Below, piece after piece: positions 1 through 9,731 of a DNA stretch of 64,000 nucleotides. Position 1 is the first letter of the stretch. Each line of letters begins with the position of its first letter. The notes below the pieces were generated by a model. It did no database searches, had not been told where the DNA came from, and worked only from the letters and a program-made list of their open reading frames with translations. A program made the translations under genes and the position numbers. This DNA is from Variovorax sp. TBS-050B (GTDB lineage Bacteria > Pseudomonadota > Gammaproteobacteria > Burkholderiales > Burkholderiaceae_C). The stretch lies in assembly GCF_029893635.1 (NCBI RefSeq), contig NZ_JARXYR010000002.1:4501001-4565000 (forward strand), given 5' to 3'.

Positions 1-611
1 TAGACGCCTTCGCTCGCGTTGTCGAGGCCGTAGGCGATGGCCGCCGCCGTGGGCTCGCTGATGAGGCGCAGCACGTTGAGGCCGGCGAGCTGCGCGGCAT
101 CCTTGGTGGCCTGGCGCTGGCCCTCGTCGAAGTACGCGGGCACGGTGATGACCGCGCCGTAGAGATCGTCGTTGAAGGTGTCCTCGGCGCGGTAGCGCAG
201 CGTGGCGAGAATCTCCGCGCTGATCTCCACCGGCGACTTCTGGCCGGCCAGCGTGTGCACCTTGACCATGCCGCCGTCGCCGCTGCCGTCGATGCGGTAG
301 GACATCGATTCGCGGTTCGAAATGTCACCGAGGCCACGGCCCATGAGGCGCTTGACCGAGGTGATCGTGTTGGCGGGGTCCTGCCCGCGTGCCGCCACGG
401 CGTCGAAGCCGATCTGGCGGCGGTCGTCCGCAAGATAGCGCACCACCGAGGGCAGCAGCACGCGGCCCTGGTCGTCGGGCAGGCATTCGGCCACGCCGTT
501 GCGCACCGCGGCCACCAGCGAATGCGTGGTGCCGAGGTCGATGCCCACGGCGATGCGGCGCTGGTGCGGATCGGGCGCCTGGCCGGGTTCGGAAATCTGA
601 AGAAGAGCCAT
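1..611 (-). CDS. hscA: HscA, Fe-S assembly Hsp70 chaperone (N-terminal part)
   Basis: Specialised Hsp70 that, with HscB, helps move Fe-S clusters from IscU to apoproteins in the cytosol. About 203 residues are visible; the rest lies beyond the left window edge. The minus-strand reading from the ATG at 611 begins MALLQISEP and contains the Hsp70 phosphate-binding motif GIDLGTTHS, the EISAEIL segment and [17 protein letters not shown] followed by [10 protein letters not shown], all typical of the ATPase domain. It follows hscB after 12 bp, which separates it from a general DnaK. Last visible gene of the isc operon. Confidence 0.95.
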   Translation of the reverse strand, partial: MALLQISEPGQAPDPHQRRIAVGIDLGTTHSLVAAVRNGVAECLPDDQGRVLLPSVVRYLADDRRQIGFDAVAARGQDPANTITSVKRLMGRGLGDISNRESMSYRIDGSGDGGMVKVHTLAGQKSPVEISAEILATLRYRAEDTFNDDLYGAVITVPAYFDEGQRQATKDAAQLAGLNVLRLISEPTAAAIAYGLDNASEGV

Positions 612-623
612 AGGAATGAGGAC

Positions 624-1142
624 TTATTGTCCCAACTGATCGAATCTGGCTTCGACGTCCTGTCCGAAGCGCTCAATGAACATGAGGGCTCTCACCTGCT
701 GCGCGGCGGCCGGGTAGTCGCCCTTCTCGTCGATCAGCCAGTCGAGCGACGACAGCGCACGCGCGCGGCCGGCCTCGACCTCGGCCTGCAGCCGTTCCAC
801 CGCCGCGAGATCGTCGGCATCGTCGAGCGCCTCGCGCCATTCCATCTGCTGCATCAGGAAGTCGGGCGGCATCGCCGTGTTGTTCTCGGCATTCAGCGGC
901 GCGCCGTTCAGCTCGCAGAGGTAGCTCGCGCGCCGGATCGGATCCTTGAGCCGCTGGTAGGCCTCGTTGATGCGCACCGACCACTGCATCGCCATGCGCT
1001 GCGCGGCCGCGCCCTGCGCCGCGAAGCGGTCCGGATGCGCCTCGCGCTGCAGTTCCTTCCAGCGCGCGTCGAGCACGGCGCGGTCCTGCGCGAAGGTCGC
1101 CGGCACGGCGAACAGTTCGAAGTCGGTGTCGTTCAGATTCAT
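624..1142 (-). CDS. hscB: HscB, J-domain co-chaperone for IscU
   Basis: J-protein that targets IscU to HscA and stimulates its ATPase. It has 172 aa, the usual HscB length, with an N-terminal J-domain-like part (the HPD motif is in [11 protein letters not shown]) and a C-terminal helical IscU-binding domain. The start at 1142 ([11 protein letters not shown]) is chosen because family members begin at this point; an upstream in-frame ATG at 1166 would add eight unconserved residues. Lies between iscA and hscA in the standard isc order. Confidence 0.95.
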   Translation of the reverse strand: MNLNDTDFELFAVPATFAQDRAVLDARWKELQREAHPDRFAAQGAAAQRMAMQWSVRINEAYQRLKDPIRRASYLCELNGAPLNAENNTAMPPDFLMQQMEWREALDDADDLAAVERLQAEVEAGRARALSSLDWLIDEKGDYPAAAQQVRALMFIERFGQDVEARFDQLGQ

Positions 1143-1205
1143 GGCAAGAAAAAACCGCCAGCACATGACATGGTGGCGGCCGTGGTCGCGGTCAGCGACG
1201 ATGCA

Positions 1206-1529
1206 TCAGATGCGAAAGCTTTCGCCGCAACCGCAGCGGTCGCGCTCGTTCGGGTTGTTGAACCTGAAGCCCTCATTGAGGCCCTCGCGCACGAAATCGA
1301 GCTGCGTGCCGTCGATGTAGGCGAGGCTCTTGGGATCGACCAGCACCTTCACGCCGTGGTCTTCGAAGATCACGTCTTCGGGCGAAGGTTCGTCCACGTA
1401 TTCGAGCTTGTAGGCCAGGCCCGAGCAGCCGGTGGTCTTCACGCCCAGCCGCACGCCCACGCCCTTGCCCCGCTTGCCGAGGTAGCGGGTGACGTGTCGC
1501 GCAGCGGCGTCTGTCAGCGTGACGGCCAT
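1206..1529 (-). CDS. iscA: IscA, A-type Fe-S carrier/scaffold
   Basis: Small A-type protein of 107 aa that carries iron or Fe-S clusters between IscU and client proteins. The three conserved cysteines are present: one in TTGCSG and two in the C-terminal RCGCGESF. The start at 1529 ([13 protein letters not shown]) is the family start and leaves 1 bp after the iscU stop codon; a longer in-frame start at 1580 would run into iscU and add unrelated residues. Co-transcribed with iscU and hscB. Confidence 0.96.
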   Translation of the reverse strand: MAVTLTDAAARHVTRYLGKRGKGVGVRLGVKTTGCSGLAYKLEYVDEPSPEDVIFEDHGVKVLVDPKSLAYIDGTQLDFVREGLNEGFRFNNPNERDRCGCGESFRI

Positions 1530-1530
1530 G

Positions 1531-1956
1531 TCAGTGGACGGCTTCCGTGGCGGCTGCGGCGCTGCCGCTCTTCGCGCCATGCTTGGCCTTGTAGTCGCTC
1601 ACTGCGGCCTTGATCGCGTCTTCCGCGAGGATGGAGCAGTGGATCTTGACCGGCGGCAGCGCCAGCTCTTCGGCGATCTGCGCGTTCTTGAGCGCAGCCG
1701 CTTCGTCGAGCGTCTTGCCCTTGACCCATTCGGTCACGAGCGAGGACGAGGCGATGGCCGAGCCGCAGCCGTAGGTCTTGAAGCGCGCATCTTCGATCAC
1801 GCCGGTTTCGGGGTTGACCTTGATCTGCAGCTTCATGACGTCGCCGCAGGCCGGCGCGCCGACCATGCCGGTGCCGACCGAATCGTCGCCCTTTTCGAAG
1901 GAGCCGACGTTGCGCGGGTTCTCGTAGTGGTCGATGACCTTGGAAGAATATGCCAT
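1531..1956 (-). CDS. iscU: IscU, Fe-S cluster assembly scaffold
   Basis: Scaffold on which IscS-derived sulfur and iron form [2Fe-2S] clusters. The 141-aa protein has ligands C37 (APACGD, with D39), C64 (TYGCGS) and C107 (KIHCS). The LPPVKIHCS segment contains the LPPVK motif bound by HscA, so this is a true Isc scaffold and not SufU. The C-terminus is extended by a low-complexity Ala/Ser tail after YKAKHG. Lies 50 bp downstream of iscS. Confidence 0.97.
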   Translation of the reverse strand: MAYSSKVIDHYENPRNVGSFEKGDDSVGTGMVGAPACGDVMKLQIKVNPETGVIEDARFKTYGCGSAIASSSLVTEWVKGKTLDEAAALKNAQIAEELALPPVKIHCSILAEDAIKAAVSDYKAKHGAKSGSAAAATEAVH

Positions 1957-2006
1957 GGTGTACCTCTCAAACTTTGTTCAATCGTGGAGCTCGTTGGCGG
2001 CCTGCG

Positions 2007-3227
2007 TCAGTGCGCCGACCACTGGATCGTGCTGATGTCGACGCCGTCCTGGAACATCTCCCACAGCGGGCTCAGTTCGCGCAGCTTCGCCACGTTGTGC
2101 TTGATGGTCGAGACGGCGTAGTCGATTTCTTCTTCGGTCGTGAAGCGGCCGATGGTCATGCGCAGGCTGCTGTGCGCCAGTTCGTCGCTGCGGCCGAGGG
2201 CGCGCAGCACGTAGCTCGGCTCCAGGCTGGCCGAGGTGCAGGCCGAACCCGACGACACCGCCAGGCCCTTGATGCCCATGATCAGCGACTCGCCCTCGAC
2301 GTAGTTGAAGCTCATGTTGAGGTTGTGCGGCACGCGGCGCTCGAGGTCGCCATTGATGAACACCTGCTCCACGTCCTTCAGGCCGTCGAGCAGTCGCTTC
2401 TGCAGGCGTGCGGCCTTGGCGATGTCTTCCTTCATCTCGAGCCTGGCGATGCGGAAGGCCTCGCCCATGCCCACGATCTGGTGCGTGGGCAGCGTGCCCG
2501 AGCGCATGCCGCGCTCATGGCCGCCGCCGTGCATCTGCGCCTCGAGCCGCACGCGCGGCTTGCGGCGCACGTACAGCGCGCCGATGCCCTTGGGGCCGTA
2601 GGTCTTGTGCGAAGCCAGGCTCATGAGGTCGATCGGCAGCTTGGCGATGTCGATCTCGACCTTGCCGGTGGCCTGGGCCGCGTCGACGTGGAAGATCACG
2701 CCCTTCTCGCGGCAGGCATTGCCCAGCGCGGCCATGTCCTGAATGACGCCGATCTCGTTGTTCACGAACATCACGCTCGCGAGGATGGTGTCGGGACGGA
2801 TCGCGGCCTTGAACTTCTCGAGGTCGAGCAGGCCGTTTTCCTCGACGTCCATGTACGTGACCTCGAAGCCCTGGCGCTCGAGCTCGCGCATGGTGTCGAG
2901 CACCGCCTTGTGCTCGGTCTTCACCGTGATGAGGTGCTTGCCCTTGCCCTTGTAGAAATGCGCCGCGCCCTTGAGCGCGAGGTTGTTCGACTCGGTCGCG
3001 CCGGAGGTCCAGACGATCTCGCGCGGATCGGCGCCGATGAGCTCGGCCACGTAGCCGCGTGCCTTCTCGACCGCCTCTTCAGCCTCCCAGCCCCAGGCGT
3101 GGCTGCGCGACGCCGGGTTGCCGAAGTGATCGCGCAACCAGGGAATCATGGCGTCGACCACGCGCGGGTCGACCGGCGTGGTGGCGCCGTAGTCGAGATA
3201 GATCGGGAAATGAGGAGTTACGTCCAT
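2007..3227 (-). CDS. iscS: IscS, cysteine desulfurase
   Basis: PLP enzyme that removes sulfur from L-cysteine as an enzyme persulfide and passes it to IscU and other acceptors. It has 406 aa, normal for group I desulfurases. The PLP lysine is K208 in [10 protein letters not shown] and the mobile catalytic cysteine is C330 in [10 protein letters not shown], the long flexible loop of IscS. Separated from iscR by about 108 bp holding a strong hairpin, and from iscU by 50 bp. Confidence 0.97.
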   Translation of the reverse strand: MDVTPHFPIYLDYGATTPVDPRVVDAMIPWLRDHFGNPASRSHAWGWEAEEAVEKARGYVAELIGADPREIVWTSGATESNNLALKGAAHFYKGKGKHLITVKTEHKAVLDTMRELERQGFEVTYMDVEENGLLDLEKFKAAIRPDTILASVMFVNNEIGVIQDMAALGNACREKGVIFHVDAAQATGKVEIDIAKLPIDLMSLASHKTYGPKGIGALYVRRKPRVRLEAQMHGGGHERGMRSGTLPTHQIVGMGEAFRIARLEMKEDIAKAARLQKRLLDGLKDVEQVFINGDLERRVPHNLNMSFNYVEGESLIMGIKGLAVSSGSACTSASLEPSYVLRALGRSDELAHSSLRMTIGRFTTEEEIDYAVSTIKHNVAKLRELSPLWEMFQDGVDISTIQWSAH

Positions 3228-3288
3228 GGCTGGCTCGTGCTGGCGTGGGTTGTTATGTGTCGATGTCTGTCGAAAAGCTTTTCTCGCC

Positions 3289-3308
3289 GCGGCGCCCGCA
3301 GGCGCCGC
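3289..3308 (-). promoter_or_regulatory. Strong hairpin in the iscR-iscS spacer
   Basis: Perfect 8-bp arms GCGGCGCC/GGCGCCGC close a four-base loop between iscR and iscS. Just downstream on the transcript is the 12-base palindrome GAAAAGCTTTTC (3272-3283). There is no U-tract, so this is not a classic terminator. In E. coli a structured iscR-iscS region protects the iscR part of the mRNA when the rest is degraded; a similar role here is only an inference. Confidence 0.5.
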
Positions 3309-3335
3309 GCCAATCGGATGACGCTGCCGCCGCCC

Positions 3336-3872
3336 TCAGGACTTGGCGAAGGCGTTGCCCAGTGCGAAGACCGAATTCGGCGCGTTCACGCGGATCGGCT
3401 TGACCACCGGCTGCGCCGAGATCGCGCGTTTCACGACCGGCTTGTTCTCGATCTGGACGCCCTTGGCGATCTGGTCGTCGACGAGCTTCTGCAGCGTGAC
3501 CGAATCGAGGAACTCGACCATGCGCTGGTTCAGCGAGGCCCAGAGCTCGTGCGTCATGCAGCGGCCCTGCTCGCCGAGGCAGTTTTCCTTGCCGCCGCAC
3601 TGGGTGGCATCGATGGGTTCATCGACGGAAACAATGATGTCTGCGACGGTGATATCCGCAGCCTTGCGGCCGAGGCTGTAGCCGCCGCCGGGGCCGCGGG
3701 TCGACTCGACCAGCTCGTGGCGGCGCAGTTTGCCGAACAGCTGCTCGAGGTACGACAACGAAATCTGCTGCCGCTGGCTGATCGCAGCCAGCGTGACCGG
3801 ACCGGTGTTCTGACGCAACGCCAGATCGATCATTGCTGTGACCGCAAAACGGCCTTTGGTAGTGAGACGCAT
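3336..3872 (-). CDS. iscR: IscR, Fe-S-sensing Rrf2-family regulator
   Basis: Rrf2-family transcription factor that represses the isc operon when it carries a [2Fe-2S] cluster. The 178-aa protein has an N-terminal winged HTH (MRLTTKGRFAVTAMIDLAL), a recognition helix near residues 28-50, and the cluster ligands C92, C98 and C105 with H108. The start at 3872 is the family start; the in-frame ATG at 3887 adds five residues. First gene of the isc operon, preceded by a Type 1-like IscR operator. Confidence 0.96.
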   Translation of the reverse strand: MRLTTKGRFAVTAMIDLALRQNTGPVTLAAISQRQQISLSYLEQLFGKLRRHELVESTRGPGGGYSLGRKAADITVADIIVSVDEPIDATQCGGKENCLGEQGRCMTHELWASLNQRMVEFLDSVTLQKLVDDQIAKGVQIENKPVVKRAISAQPVVKPIRVNAPNSVFALGNAFAKS

Positions 3873-4015
3873 CGCAAGCTCCTTCAAGTGCTTACCGTTG
3901 AAACGACACCCGGCTCGAGGAGCCGCGGTGACCTTCGTCTCCGCCCTGCCCGACCCCCGGCGCTGGTGAACCAGCCGGTGGGAGTCGAACCTTCATCGCG
4001 AAGTTCTTTTTTCTT

Positions 4016-4041
4016 GTTGTTGAGTATTTCGCTCAAGTATA
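4016..4041 (-). promoter_or_regulatory. Putative iscR promoter with IscR Type 1-like operator
   Basis: On the minus strand an extended -10 (TGC followed by TATACT, 4036-4041) runs into an imperfect 25-bp dyad at 4016-4040 with core TTGAG-N7-CTCAA. By eye it matches about 20 of 25 positions of the Type 1 IscR site known from E. coli. The overlap with the -10 suggests autorepression. The start point would be about 155 nt upstream of the iscR ATG. No good -35 is visible, which fits an extended -10 promoter. Confidence 0.6.
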
Positions 4042-4110
4042 GCAGATATCCCCGGAGTCTGCTCGGGTAAACCCCAGCGGGTACCCACTTGATGAAGAAC
4101 GGGCTGCGCC

Positions 4111-6228
4111 TTAGGACGGCAGCACGACGATATTGTCGCCGCCCGAGGCCCCGAAGGCCTGCTCCCGCAGTAGCGCGAGCTGGTCGCGCACCCGGGCCGC
4201 CTTCTCGAATTCGAGGTTGCGGGCGTGCTCCATCATGAGCTTTTCGAGCCGCTTGATCTCGCGGGCGATGTCCTTTTCGCTCATGTCCTCGACCTTGGCG
4301 CGCTCCAGTTCGAGCTTGGCCGCTTCCTTGCCGCTCTTTTCGCTGTAGACGCCGTCGATCAGGTCGCGCACCTGCTTGTTGATGCTGCGCGGCGTGATGC
4401 CGTTGGCTTCGTTGTGGGCGATCTGCCGTGCGCGGCGGCGTTCGGTCTCGTCGATGGCCTTCTTCATCGAATCGGTCATCCGGTCGGCGTAGAGGATGGC
4501 CTTGCCGTTCAGGTTGCGCGCCGCGCGGCCGATGGTCTGGATCAGCGAGCGCTCGGCACGCAGGAAGCCTTCCTTGTCGGCGTCGAGGATCGCGACCAGC
4601 GACACCTCGGGGATGTCCAGCCCCTCGCGCAGCAGGTTGATCCCCACCAGCACGTCGAAGGTGCCGAGGCGCAGGTCGCGCAGGATCTCCACGCGCTCGA
4701 CCGTGTCGACGTCGCTGTGCAGGTAGCGCACCTTCACGCCGTTGTCGCCGAGGTAGTCGGTCAGCTGCTCGGCCATGCGCTTGGTCAGCGTGGTGATCAG
4801 CACCCGCTCGTTCTTCTCGACGCGGATGCGGATCTCGCCCAGCACGTCGTCGACCTGGTGCGTGGCCGGGCGCACCTCCACCTCGGGATCGATCAGGCCG
4901 GTCGGCCGCACGAGCTGCTCGACCACGTTGCCGGTGTGCTGCTTCTCGTAGTCGGCCGGCGTGGCCGAGACGAAGATGCACTGCCGCACGCGCGCCTCGA
5001 ACTCCTCGAGCTTGAGCGGCCGGTTGTCGAGCGCGCTCGGCAGGCGGAAGCCGTATTCGACCAGCGTGGTCTTGCGCGCCCGGTCGCCGTTGTACATGCC
5101 GCCGAGCTGGCCGACCATCTGGTGGCTCTCGTCGAGGAACATCAGCGCGTCCTTCGGCAGGTAGTCCGTCAGCGTGGCGGGTGGCTGGCCCGGCGCGGCG
5201 CCCGAGAGATGGCGGGTGTAGTTCTCGATGCCCTTGCAGTGGCCGATCTCGGCCAGCATCTCGAGGTCGAAGCGGGTGCGCTGCTCCAGCCGCTGCGCCT
5301 CGACCAGCTTGCCCTGCGAGACGAACTCCTTGAGCCGCTCCGCCAGCTCGATCTTGATGGTTTCGACGGCGCCCAGCACCTTGTCGCGCGGCGTCACGTA
5401 GTGGCTCGACGGATAGACCGTGAAGCGCGGGATCTTCTGGCGGATGCGCCCGGTGAGCGGGTCGAACAGCTGCAGCGTCTCGATCTCGTCGTCGAACAGC
5501 TCGATGCGGATCGCCAGTTCGCTGTGCTCGGCCGGGAACACGTCGATGGTGTCGCCGCGCACGCGGAAGGTGCCGCGGGAGAAATCCTGCTCGTTGCGCG
5601 TGTACTGCATGCGGATCAGCCGTCCGATCACGTCGCGCTGGCCGATCTTGTCGCCCACCCGCATGATGAAACGCATCTGCGTGTAGTCCTCGGGCGTGCC
5701 GATGCCGTAGATCGCGCTCACCGTGGCCACGATGACCGTGTCGCGCCGCTCGAGCACGCTCTTGGTGGCCGACAGCCGCATCTGCTCGATGTGCTCGTTG
5801 ATCGAGGAGTCCTTCTCGATGAACAGGTCGCGCTGCGGCACGTAGGCCTCGGGCTGGTAGTAGTCGTAGTAGCTCACGAAGTACTCGACGGCGTTCTTCG
5901 GAAAGAACTCGCGGAACTCGCTGTAGAGCTGGGCCGCCAGCGTCTTGTTGGGCGCGAAGACGATCGCCGGGCGGCCGAGCCGCGCGATCACGTTGGCCAT
6001 GGTGAAGGTCTTGCCCGACCCCGTGACGCCCAGCAGCGTCTGGTAGACCTCGCCGTCGAGCACGCCCTCGACCAGCCCTTCGATCGCCTTCGGCTGATCG
6101 CCGGCCGGCGGATAGGGCTGGTAGAGCTCGAACGGCGAGCCCGGAAATTTGACGAACTCGCCCTGCTTCGACGGACCGATGGGGTCGAGCTTCTTCAGGT
6201 CTGCTATGGCTTCGTTGTTCTCTGGCAT
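4111..6228 (-). CDS. uvrB: UvrB, excinuclease ABC subunit B
   Basis: DNA damage-verifying helicase-like subunit of nucleotide excision repair; it receives damaged DNA from UvrA and recruits UvrC. The 705-aa protein has Walker A GVTGSGKT (residues 67-74), the beta-hairpin region [17 protein letters not shown] helicase motif II, the SATP and TIGRAARN motifs, and a C-terminal UVR domain ([13 protein letters not shown]). Transcribed divergently from the aminotransferase gene. No LexA box of the CTGT-N8-ACAG form was found upstream. Confidence 0.97.
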   Translation of the reverse strand: MPENNEAIADLKKLDPIGPSKQGEFVKFPGSPFELYQPYPPAGDQPKAIEGLVEGVLDGEVYQTLLGVTGSGKTFTMANVIARLGRPAIVFAPNKTLAAQLYSEFREFFPKNAVEYFVSYYDYYQPEAYVPQRDLFIEKDSSINEHIEQMRLSATKSVLERRDTVIVATVSAIYGIGTPEDYTQMRFIMRVGDKIGQRDVIGRLIRMQYTRNEQDFSRGTFRVRGDTIDVFPAEHSELAIRIELFDDEIETLQLFDPLTGRIRQKIPRFTVYPSSHYVTPRDKVLGAVETIKIELAERLKEFVSQGKLVEAQRLEQRTRFDLEMLAEIGHCKGIENYTRHLSGAAPGQPPATLTDYLPKDALMFLDESHQMVGQLGGMYNGDRARKTTLVEYGFRLPSALDNRPLKLEEFEARVRQCIFVSATPADYEKQHTGNVVEQLVRPTGLIDPEVEVRPATHQVDDVLGEIRIRVEKNERVLITTLTKRMAEQLTDYLGDNGVKVRYLHSDVDTVERVEILRDLRLGTFDVLVGINLLREGLDIPEVSLVAILDADKEGFLRAERSLIQTIGRAARNLNGKAILYADRMTDSMKKAIDETERRRARQIAHNEANGITPRSINKQVRDLIDGVYSEKSGKEAAKLELERAKVEDMSEKDIAREIKRLEKLMMEHARNLEFEKAARVRDQLALLREQAFGASGGDNIVVLPS

Positions 6229-6268
6229 GGCTGTTCCCGACAGATGGCGCGCGGCCGGTAAAATTCAA

Positions 6269-6303
6269 GGCAACCGGCAAGCTTAAACCTCCTGCCGGTT
6301 GCC
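6269..6303. promoter_or_regulatory. 11-bp inverted repeat between uvrB and the aminotransferase
   Basis: Perfect arms GGCAACCGGCA (6269-6279) and TGCCGGTTGCC (6293-6303) around a 13-base AT-richer loop sit in the 104-bp divergent spacer. The position, 30 bp before the plus-strand ATG, suits an operator or a 5' UTR hairpin of the aminotransferase mRNA. The binding protein is unknown. Confidence 0.45.
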
Positions 6304-6332
6304 AGCGAAGCTTTCACCCAAAGGACCTTTCC

Positions 6333-7529
6333 ATGTCTATGTTCACCGCGGTCGAAATGGCACCGCGCGACCCGATCCTCGGCCTCAACGAGCAGTTCGC
6401 CGCCGACACCAACCCCAAGAAGGTCAATCTCGGCGTCGGCGTCTACTACGACGACAACGGCAAGCTGCCGCTGCTCCAGTGCGTGCAGGCGGCCGAACAG
6501 GACATGATGAAGGCGCCCGCCGCCCGCGGCTACCTGCCGATCGACGGCATCGCAGCCTACGACAACGCGGTCAAGGCGCTGGTCTTCGGCGCCGACAGCG
6601 AGCCGGTGCAGTCGGGCCGCGTCGCGACCATCCAGGCCATCGGCGGCACCGGCGGCCTCAAGGTCGGCGCCGACTTCCTCAAGAAGCTCAACCCGAACGC
6701 CAAGGTGCTGATCAGCGACCCGAGCTGGGAAAACCACCGTGCGCTGTTCACCCAGGCCGGCTTCCAGGTCGAAAGCTACCCCTACTACGACGCCGCCAAG
6801 CGCGGCGTCGATTTCGACGGCATGCTGGCCGCACTCAACGCAGCGCCCGCCGGCACCGTCGTGGTGCTGCACGCCTGCTGCCACAACCCGACCGGCTACG
6901 ACATCACCCCTGCGCAGTGGGACCAGGTCGTCGCCGCCGTGAAGGCCAAGGGCCTCGTGCCCTTCCTCGACATGGCCTACCAGGGCTTCGGCTACGGCCT
7001 GAAGGAAGACGGCGCGGCCGTCGCCAAGTTCGTGGCCGCCGGCCTGACCTTCTTCGTCTCGACCTCGTTCTCGAAGAGCTTCAGCCTCTACGGCGAGCGC
7101 GTCGGTGCCCTCTCGGTGCTGTGCGAGAACAAGGAAGAAGCCGGCCGCGTGCTGTCCCAACTCAAGATCGCGATCCGCACCAACTACAGCAACCCGCCGA
7201 TCCACGGCGGCGCCGTCGTGGCTGCGGTGCTCGGCAACGCCGAACTCCGCGCGCTCTGGGAAAAGGAGCTCGGCGAGATGCGCACCCGCATCAAGGCCAT
7301 GCGCCAGAAGCTCGTCGACGGCCTGAAGGCCGCGGGCGTGAAGGAAGACATGAGCTTCATAACGACGCAGATCGGCATGTTCAGCTATTCGGGCCTCAGC
7401 AAGGACCAGATGGTGCGTCTGCGCAACGAGTTCGGCGTGTACGGCACCGACACCGGCCGCATGTGCGTCGCCGCGCTCAACAGCAAGAACATCGACTACG
7501 TCTGCGCGTCGATCGCCAAAGTCATCTAG
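6333..7529 (+). CDS. Aromatic/aspartate aminotransferase (class I PLP)
   Basis: PLP-dependent transaminase of the AspC/TyrB group, interconverting aspartate or aromatic amino acids with their oxo acids using 2-oxoglutarate. The 398-aa protein has NPTGYD for cofactor and substrate binding, the PLP lysine in SFSKSFSLYGERVG, and the C-terminal arginine in GRMCVAAL that holds the substrate carboxylate. The start MSMFTAVEMAPRDPILGL is standard; AGGACC lies just upstream. AspC and TyrB activities cannot be told apart from sequence alone. Confidence 0.9.
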   Translation: MSMFTAVEMAPRDPILGLNEQFAADTNPKKVNLGVGVYYDDNGKLPLLQCVQAAEQDMMKAPAARGYLPIDGIAAYDNAVKALVFGADSEPVQSGRVATIQAIGGTGGLKVGADFLKKLNPNAKVLISDPSWENHRALFTQAGFQVESYPYYDAAKRGVDFDGMLAALNAAPAGTVVVLHACCHNPTGYDITPAQWDQVVAAVKAKGLVPFLDMAYQGFGYGLKEDGAAVAKFVAAGLTFFVSTSFSKSFSLYGERVGALSVLCENKEEAGRVLSQLKIAIRTNYSNPPIHGGAVVAAVLGNAELRALWEKELGEMRTRIKAMRQKLVDGLKAAGVKEDMSFITTQIGMFSYSGLSKDQMVRLRNEFGVYGTDTGRMCVAALNSKNIDYVCASIAKVI

Positions 7530-7540
7530 GTGACAGGAAC

Positions 7541-7574
7541 GTGAAGGAATTTCGCCGGGCGACAATTCCTTCAC
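7541..7574 (+). terminator. Hairpin terminator after the aminotransferase
   Basis: Perfect 11-bp arms GTGAAGGAATT (7541-7551) and AATTCCTTCAC (7564-7574) with a 12-base GC-rich loop begin 11 bp after the stop codon. No U-tract follows, so termination efficiency is uncertain, but the position before the next promoter supports a terminator. Confidence 0.55.
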
Positions 7575-7648
7575 AGCAGAGCCGAAAACGCCCCTGATGC
7601 CGGGTTCGGCATGGGGTTCGGCCTGCTGCATCGGGGCCCGCGCGCTGA

Positions 7649-7663
7649 TATATTGCACTGCAA
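7649..7663 (+). promoter_or_regulatory. phaZ promoter region with TGCA palindrome (possible PhaR site)
   Basis: A -10-like TATATT (7649-7654) overlaps the perfect palindrome TTGCACTGCAA (7653-7663), 21 bp before the phaZ ATG. TGC-rich palindromes of this type are operators of the PHA regulator PhaR in other PHA-storing bacteria. The assignment is by resemblance; phaR itself is not in the window. Confidence 0.45.
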
Positions 7664-7683
7664 CATTCCCTCCCGGACCCCAG

Positions 7684-9081
7684 ATGCTCTACCAACTCTA
7701 CGAAGCCCAGCGTTCCCTGATGGAGCCGTTTGCCGATTTCGCGCAGGCCGCTTCCAAGCTCTACAGCCAGGGCGCGTGGGGCCAGCTGCCGATGGCGCAG
7801 CGCATGGCCGCCGGCTATGACCTGCTCTACCGGCTGGGCAAGGACTACGAAAAGCCCGAGTTCAACATCAAGTCCGTCAAGGTCGACGGCGAGGAAGTGG
7901 TGATCCAGGAGGCGGTCGAGCTCGACAAGCCCTTCTGCGAACTGCGCCGCTTCAAGCGCTTCACCGACGAACCGCACATCCTCAAGACGCTCAAGAGCCA
8001 GCCCGTGGTGCTGATCGTGGCGCCGCTGTCGGGCCACTACGCCACGCTGCTGCGCGACACGGTGCGCACGATGCTGCAGGCGCACAAGGTCTACATCACC
8101 GACTGGAAGAACGCCCGCCTCGTGCCGCTTTCGGAAGGCGAATTCCACCTCGACGACTACGTCAACTACGTGCAGGAGTTCATCCGCCGCCTGCAGGCCG
8201 AATACGGCAACTGCCACGTGGTGAGCGTGTGTCAGCCGACGGTGCCGGTGCTCGCGGCCGTCTCGCTCATGGCGAGCCGCGGCGAGCCGCTGCCGCTCAG
8301 CATGACGATGATGGGCGGCCCGATCGACGCGCGCAAGTCGCCCACGGCGGTGAACAACCTCGCGATGAACAAGAGCTACGAGTGGTTCGAGAACAACGTG
8401 ATCTACCGCGTGCCGCAGGGCTTCGCGGGCGAGGGCCGCCGCGTGTACCCGGGCTTCCTGCAGCACACGGGCTTCGTCGCGATGAACCCCGACCGCCACG
8501 CGAGCAGCCACTACGACTACTTCAAGGACCTGATCAAGGGCGACGACGCGAGCGCCGAAGCCCACCGCAAGTTCTATGACGAGTACAACGCCGTGCTCGA
8601 CATGGACGCCGATTACTACCTCGAGACGATCCGCACCGTGTTCCAGGAATTCGACCTGGTGAACGGCACCTGGGACGTGCGCAGCCCCGAAGGAAAGCTG
8701 GAGCGCGTGCGCCCGCAGGACATCCGTTCGACCGCCCTGCTCACGGTCGAGGGCGAGCTCGACGACATCTCCGGCTCCGGCCAGACCGAGGCCGCGCACA
8801 GCCTGTGCACCGGCATCGCCGATTCGAAGCGCGAGCACTACGAGGTCAAGGGCGCCGGCCACTACGGCATCTTCAGCGGCCGCCGCTGGCGCGAACTGGT
8901 CTATCCCAAGATGGCGAAGTTCATCGCCGCGCACGACCAGCCGCAGCGCCGCGCCGGCGCGCGCGAGAACCTCCCGGCCGAAGACCGCATCAAGCCCGGC
9001 CGCACGACGGCGACCTCCGCCGCCGCGAGCAAGCCGGCCGCCGTGGCAGCCGCCAGGAAGCCCGCGGTCCGCAGGAAGTGA
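7684..9081 (+). CDS. phaZ: Intracellular polyhydroxyalkanoate depolymerase
   Basis: Degrades stored PHB granules to hydroxybutyrate or its CoA ester inside the cell. The 465-aa alpha/beta hydrolase has a Cys nucleophile, C183, in SVCQPTVP where a lipase would have Ser. This is the signature of PhaZ1-type depolymerases, and the position matches that reported for the Ralstonia enzyme. D360 (EGELDD) and H393 (GAGHYGIF) complete a likely triad. No signal peptide. The start at 7684 ([11 protein letters not shown]) is the family start. The C-terminal 50 residues are Ala/Lys/Arg-rich. Its stop overlaps the next start (GTGA). Confidence 0.93.
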   Translation: MLYQLYEAQRSLMEPFADFAQAASKLYSQGAWGQLPMAQRMAAGYDLLYRLGKDYEKPEFNIKSVKVDGEEVVIQEAVELDKPFCELRRFKRFTDEPHILKTLKSQPVVLIVAPLSGHYATLLRDTVRTMLQAHKVYITDWKNARLVPLSEGEFHLDDYVNYVQEFIRRLQAEYGNCHVVSVCQPTVPVLAAVSLMASRGEPLPLSMTMMGGPIDARKSPTAVNNLAMNKSYEWFENNVIYRVPQGFAGEGRRVYPGFLQHTGFVAMNPDRHASSHYDYFKDLIKGDDASAEAHRKFYDEYNAVLDMDADYYLETIRTVFQEFDLVNGTWDVRSPEGKLERVRPQDIRSTALLTVEGELDDISGSGQTEAAHSLCTGIADSKREHYEVKGAGHYGIFSGRRWRELVYPKMAKFIAAHDQPQRRAGARENLPAEDRIKPGRTTATSAAASKPAAVAAARKPAVRRK

Positions 9082-9731
9082 ACGCGCTGGCCGCACGCAT
9101 CCACGAAGCACTGCCGCAAACGCAGTGCACACGTTGCGGCTATCCCGATTGCGCAGGCTACGCGCAGGCCGTGGCCGATGGCGCCGCCGGCATCAACCAG
9201 TGCCCGCCCGGCGGCGCCGAAGGCATTGCAAGGCTCGCGCGGCTCACCGGCCGCGAGGCGCTGCCGCTCGATCCGCAGTTCGGCACCGAGGGCCCGCGCA
9301 GCATGGCGCTCATCGACGAAGCCTGGTGCATCGGCTGCACGCTCTGCCTCGATGCCTGCCCGACCGATGCCATCGTCGGCATCCACAAGCGCATGCACAC
9401 CGTGATCGAGGCGCACTGCACGGGCTGCGAGCTCTGCATCCCGGTCTGCCCGGTGGACTGCATCTCGCTCGAGGTCGAAACGCCCGGCCGCAGCGGCTGG
9501 GCCGCGTGGTCCAGCGCGCAGGCCGACGCCGCGCTGCAGCGCTACCAGCGCCATGCCGCGCACCGCGGGCGTACCCGACGCACCGAAGAACCCGCGCCCG
9601 CAGTCACCGCCGCCACCGCCGAGCCGCAGGCGGCCGACACGCGCAAGCGCTCGATCATCGAAGCCGCGCTGGCTCGCGCCCGCGCTGCGTCCCCACAGAA
9701 GCAACAACGCCCGCCCGAGGCCCAGCCATGA
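9078..9731 (+). CDS. RnfB-like Fe-S electron-transfer protein
   Basis: Ferredoxin-type protein of 217 aa resembling the soluble part of RnfB/RsxB. The N-terminal Fe-S motif (CTRCGYPDC, then a further Cys in INQCPPGG) is followed by two 4Fe-4S motifs, [12 protein letters not shown] and [12 protein letters not shown]. The usual RnfB membrane helix is absent and no other rnf gene is nearby, so it probably acts as a stand-alone electron carrier. The GTG start at 9078 overlaps the phaZ stop by four bases, giving the family start ([10 protein letters not shown] near residue 12). The C-terminal tail is low complexity. Confidence 0.85.
   Translation: MNALAARIHEALPQTQCTRCGYPDCAGYAQAVADGAAGINQCPPGGAEGIARLARLTGREALPLDPQFGTEGPRSMALIDEAWCIGCTLCLDACPTDAIVGIHKRMHTVIEAHCTGCELCIPVCPVDCISLEVETPGRSGWAAWSSAQADAALQRYQRHAAHRGRTRRTEEPAPAVTAATAEPQAADTRKRSIIEAALARARAASPQKQQRPPEAQP

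Noticed and set aside
3979..3994. tRNA T-arm-like sequence (GGTTCGACTCC on the minus strand) upstream of iscR
   Set aside because: It matches the T-loop consensus, but the flanking bases do not pair as a T stem and no acceptor, D or anticodon arms can be drawn; the region is also too short for tmRNA.
1950..4070. 706-codon plus-strand open frame opposite iscS/iscR
   Set aside because: Antisense frame caused by high GC; His/Arg/Ala-rich with no motif, and the opposite strand encodes well-known proteins.
6231..6243. LexA-like CTGT...ACAG before uvrB
   Set aside because: The half-sites are separated by five bases, not the eight needed for a LexA box.
4225..6261. 678-codon plus-strand open frame opposite uvrB
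   Set aside because: Antisense shadow of uvrB; composition and lack of motifs show it is not coding. Similar long shadows over bioB/pccA, pccB and phaC were rejected for the same reason.
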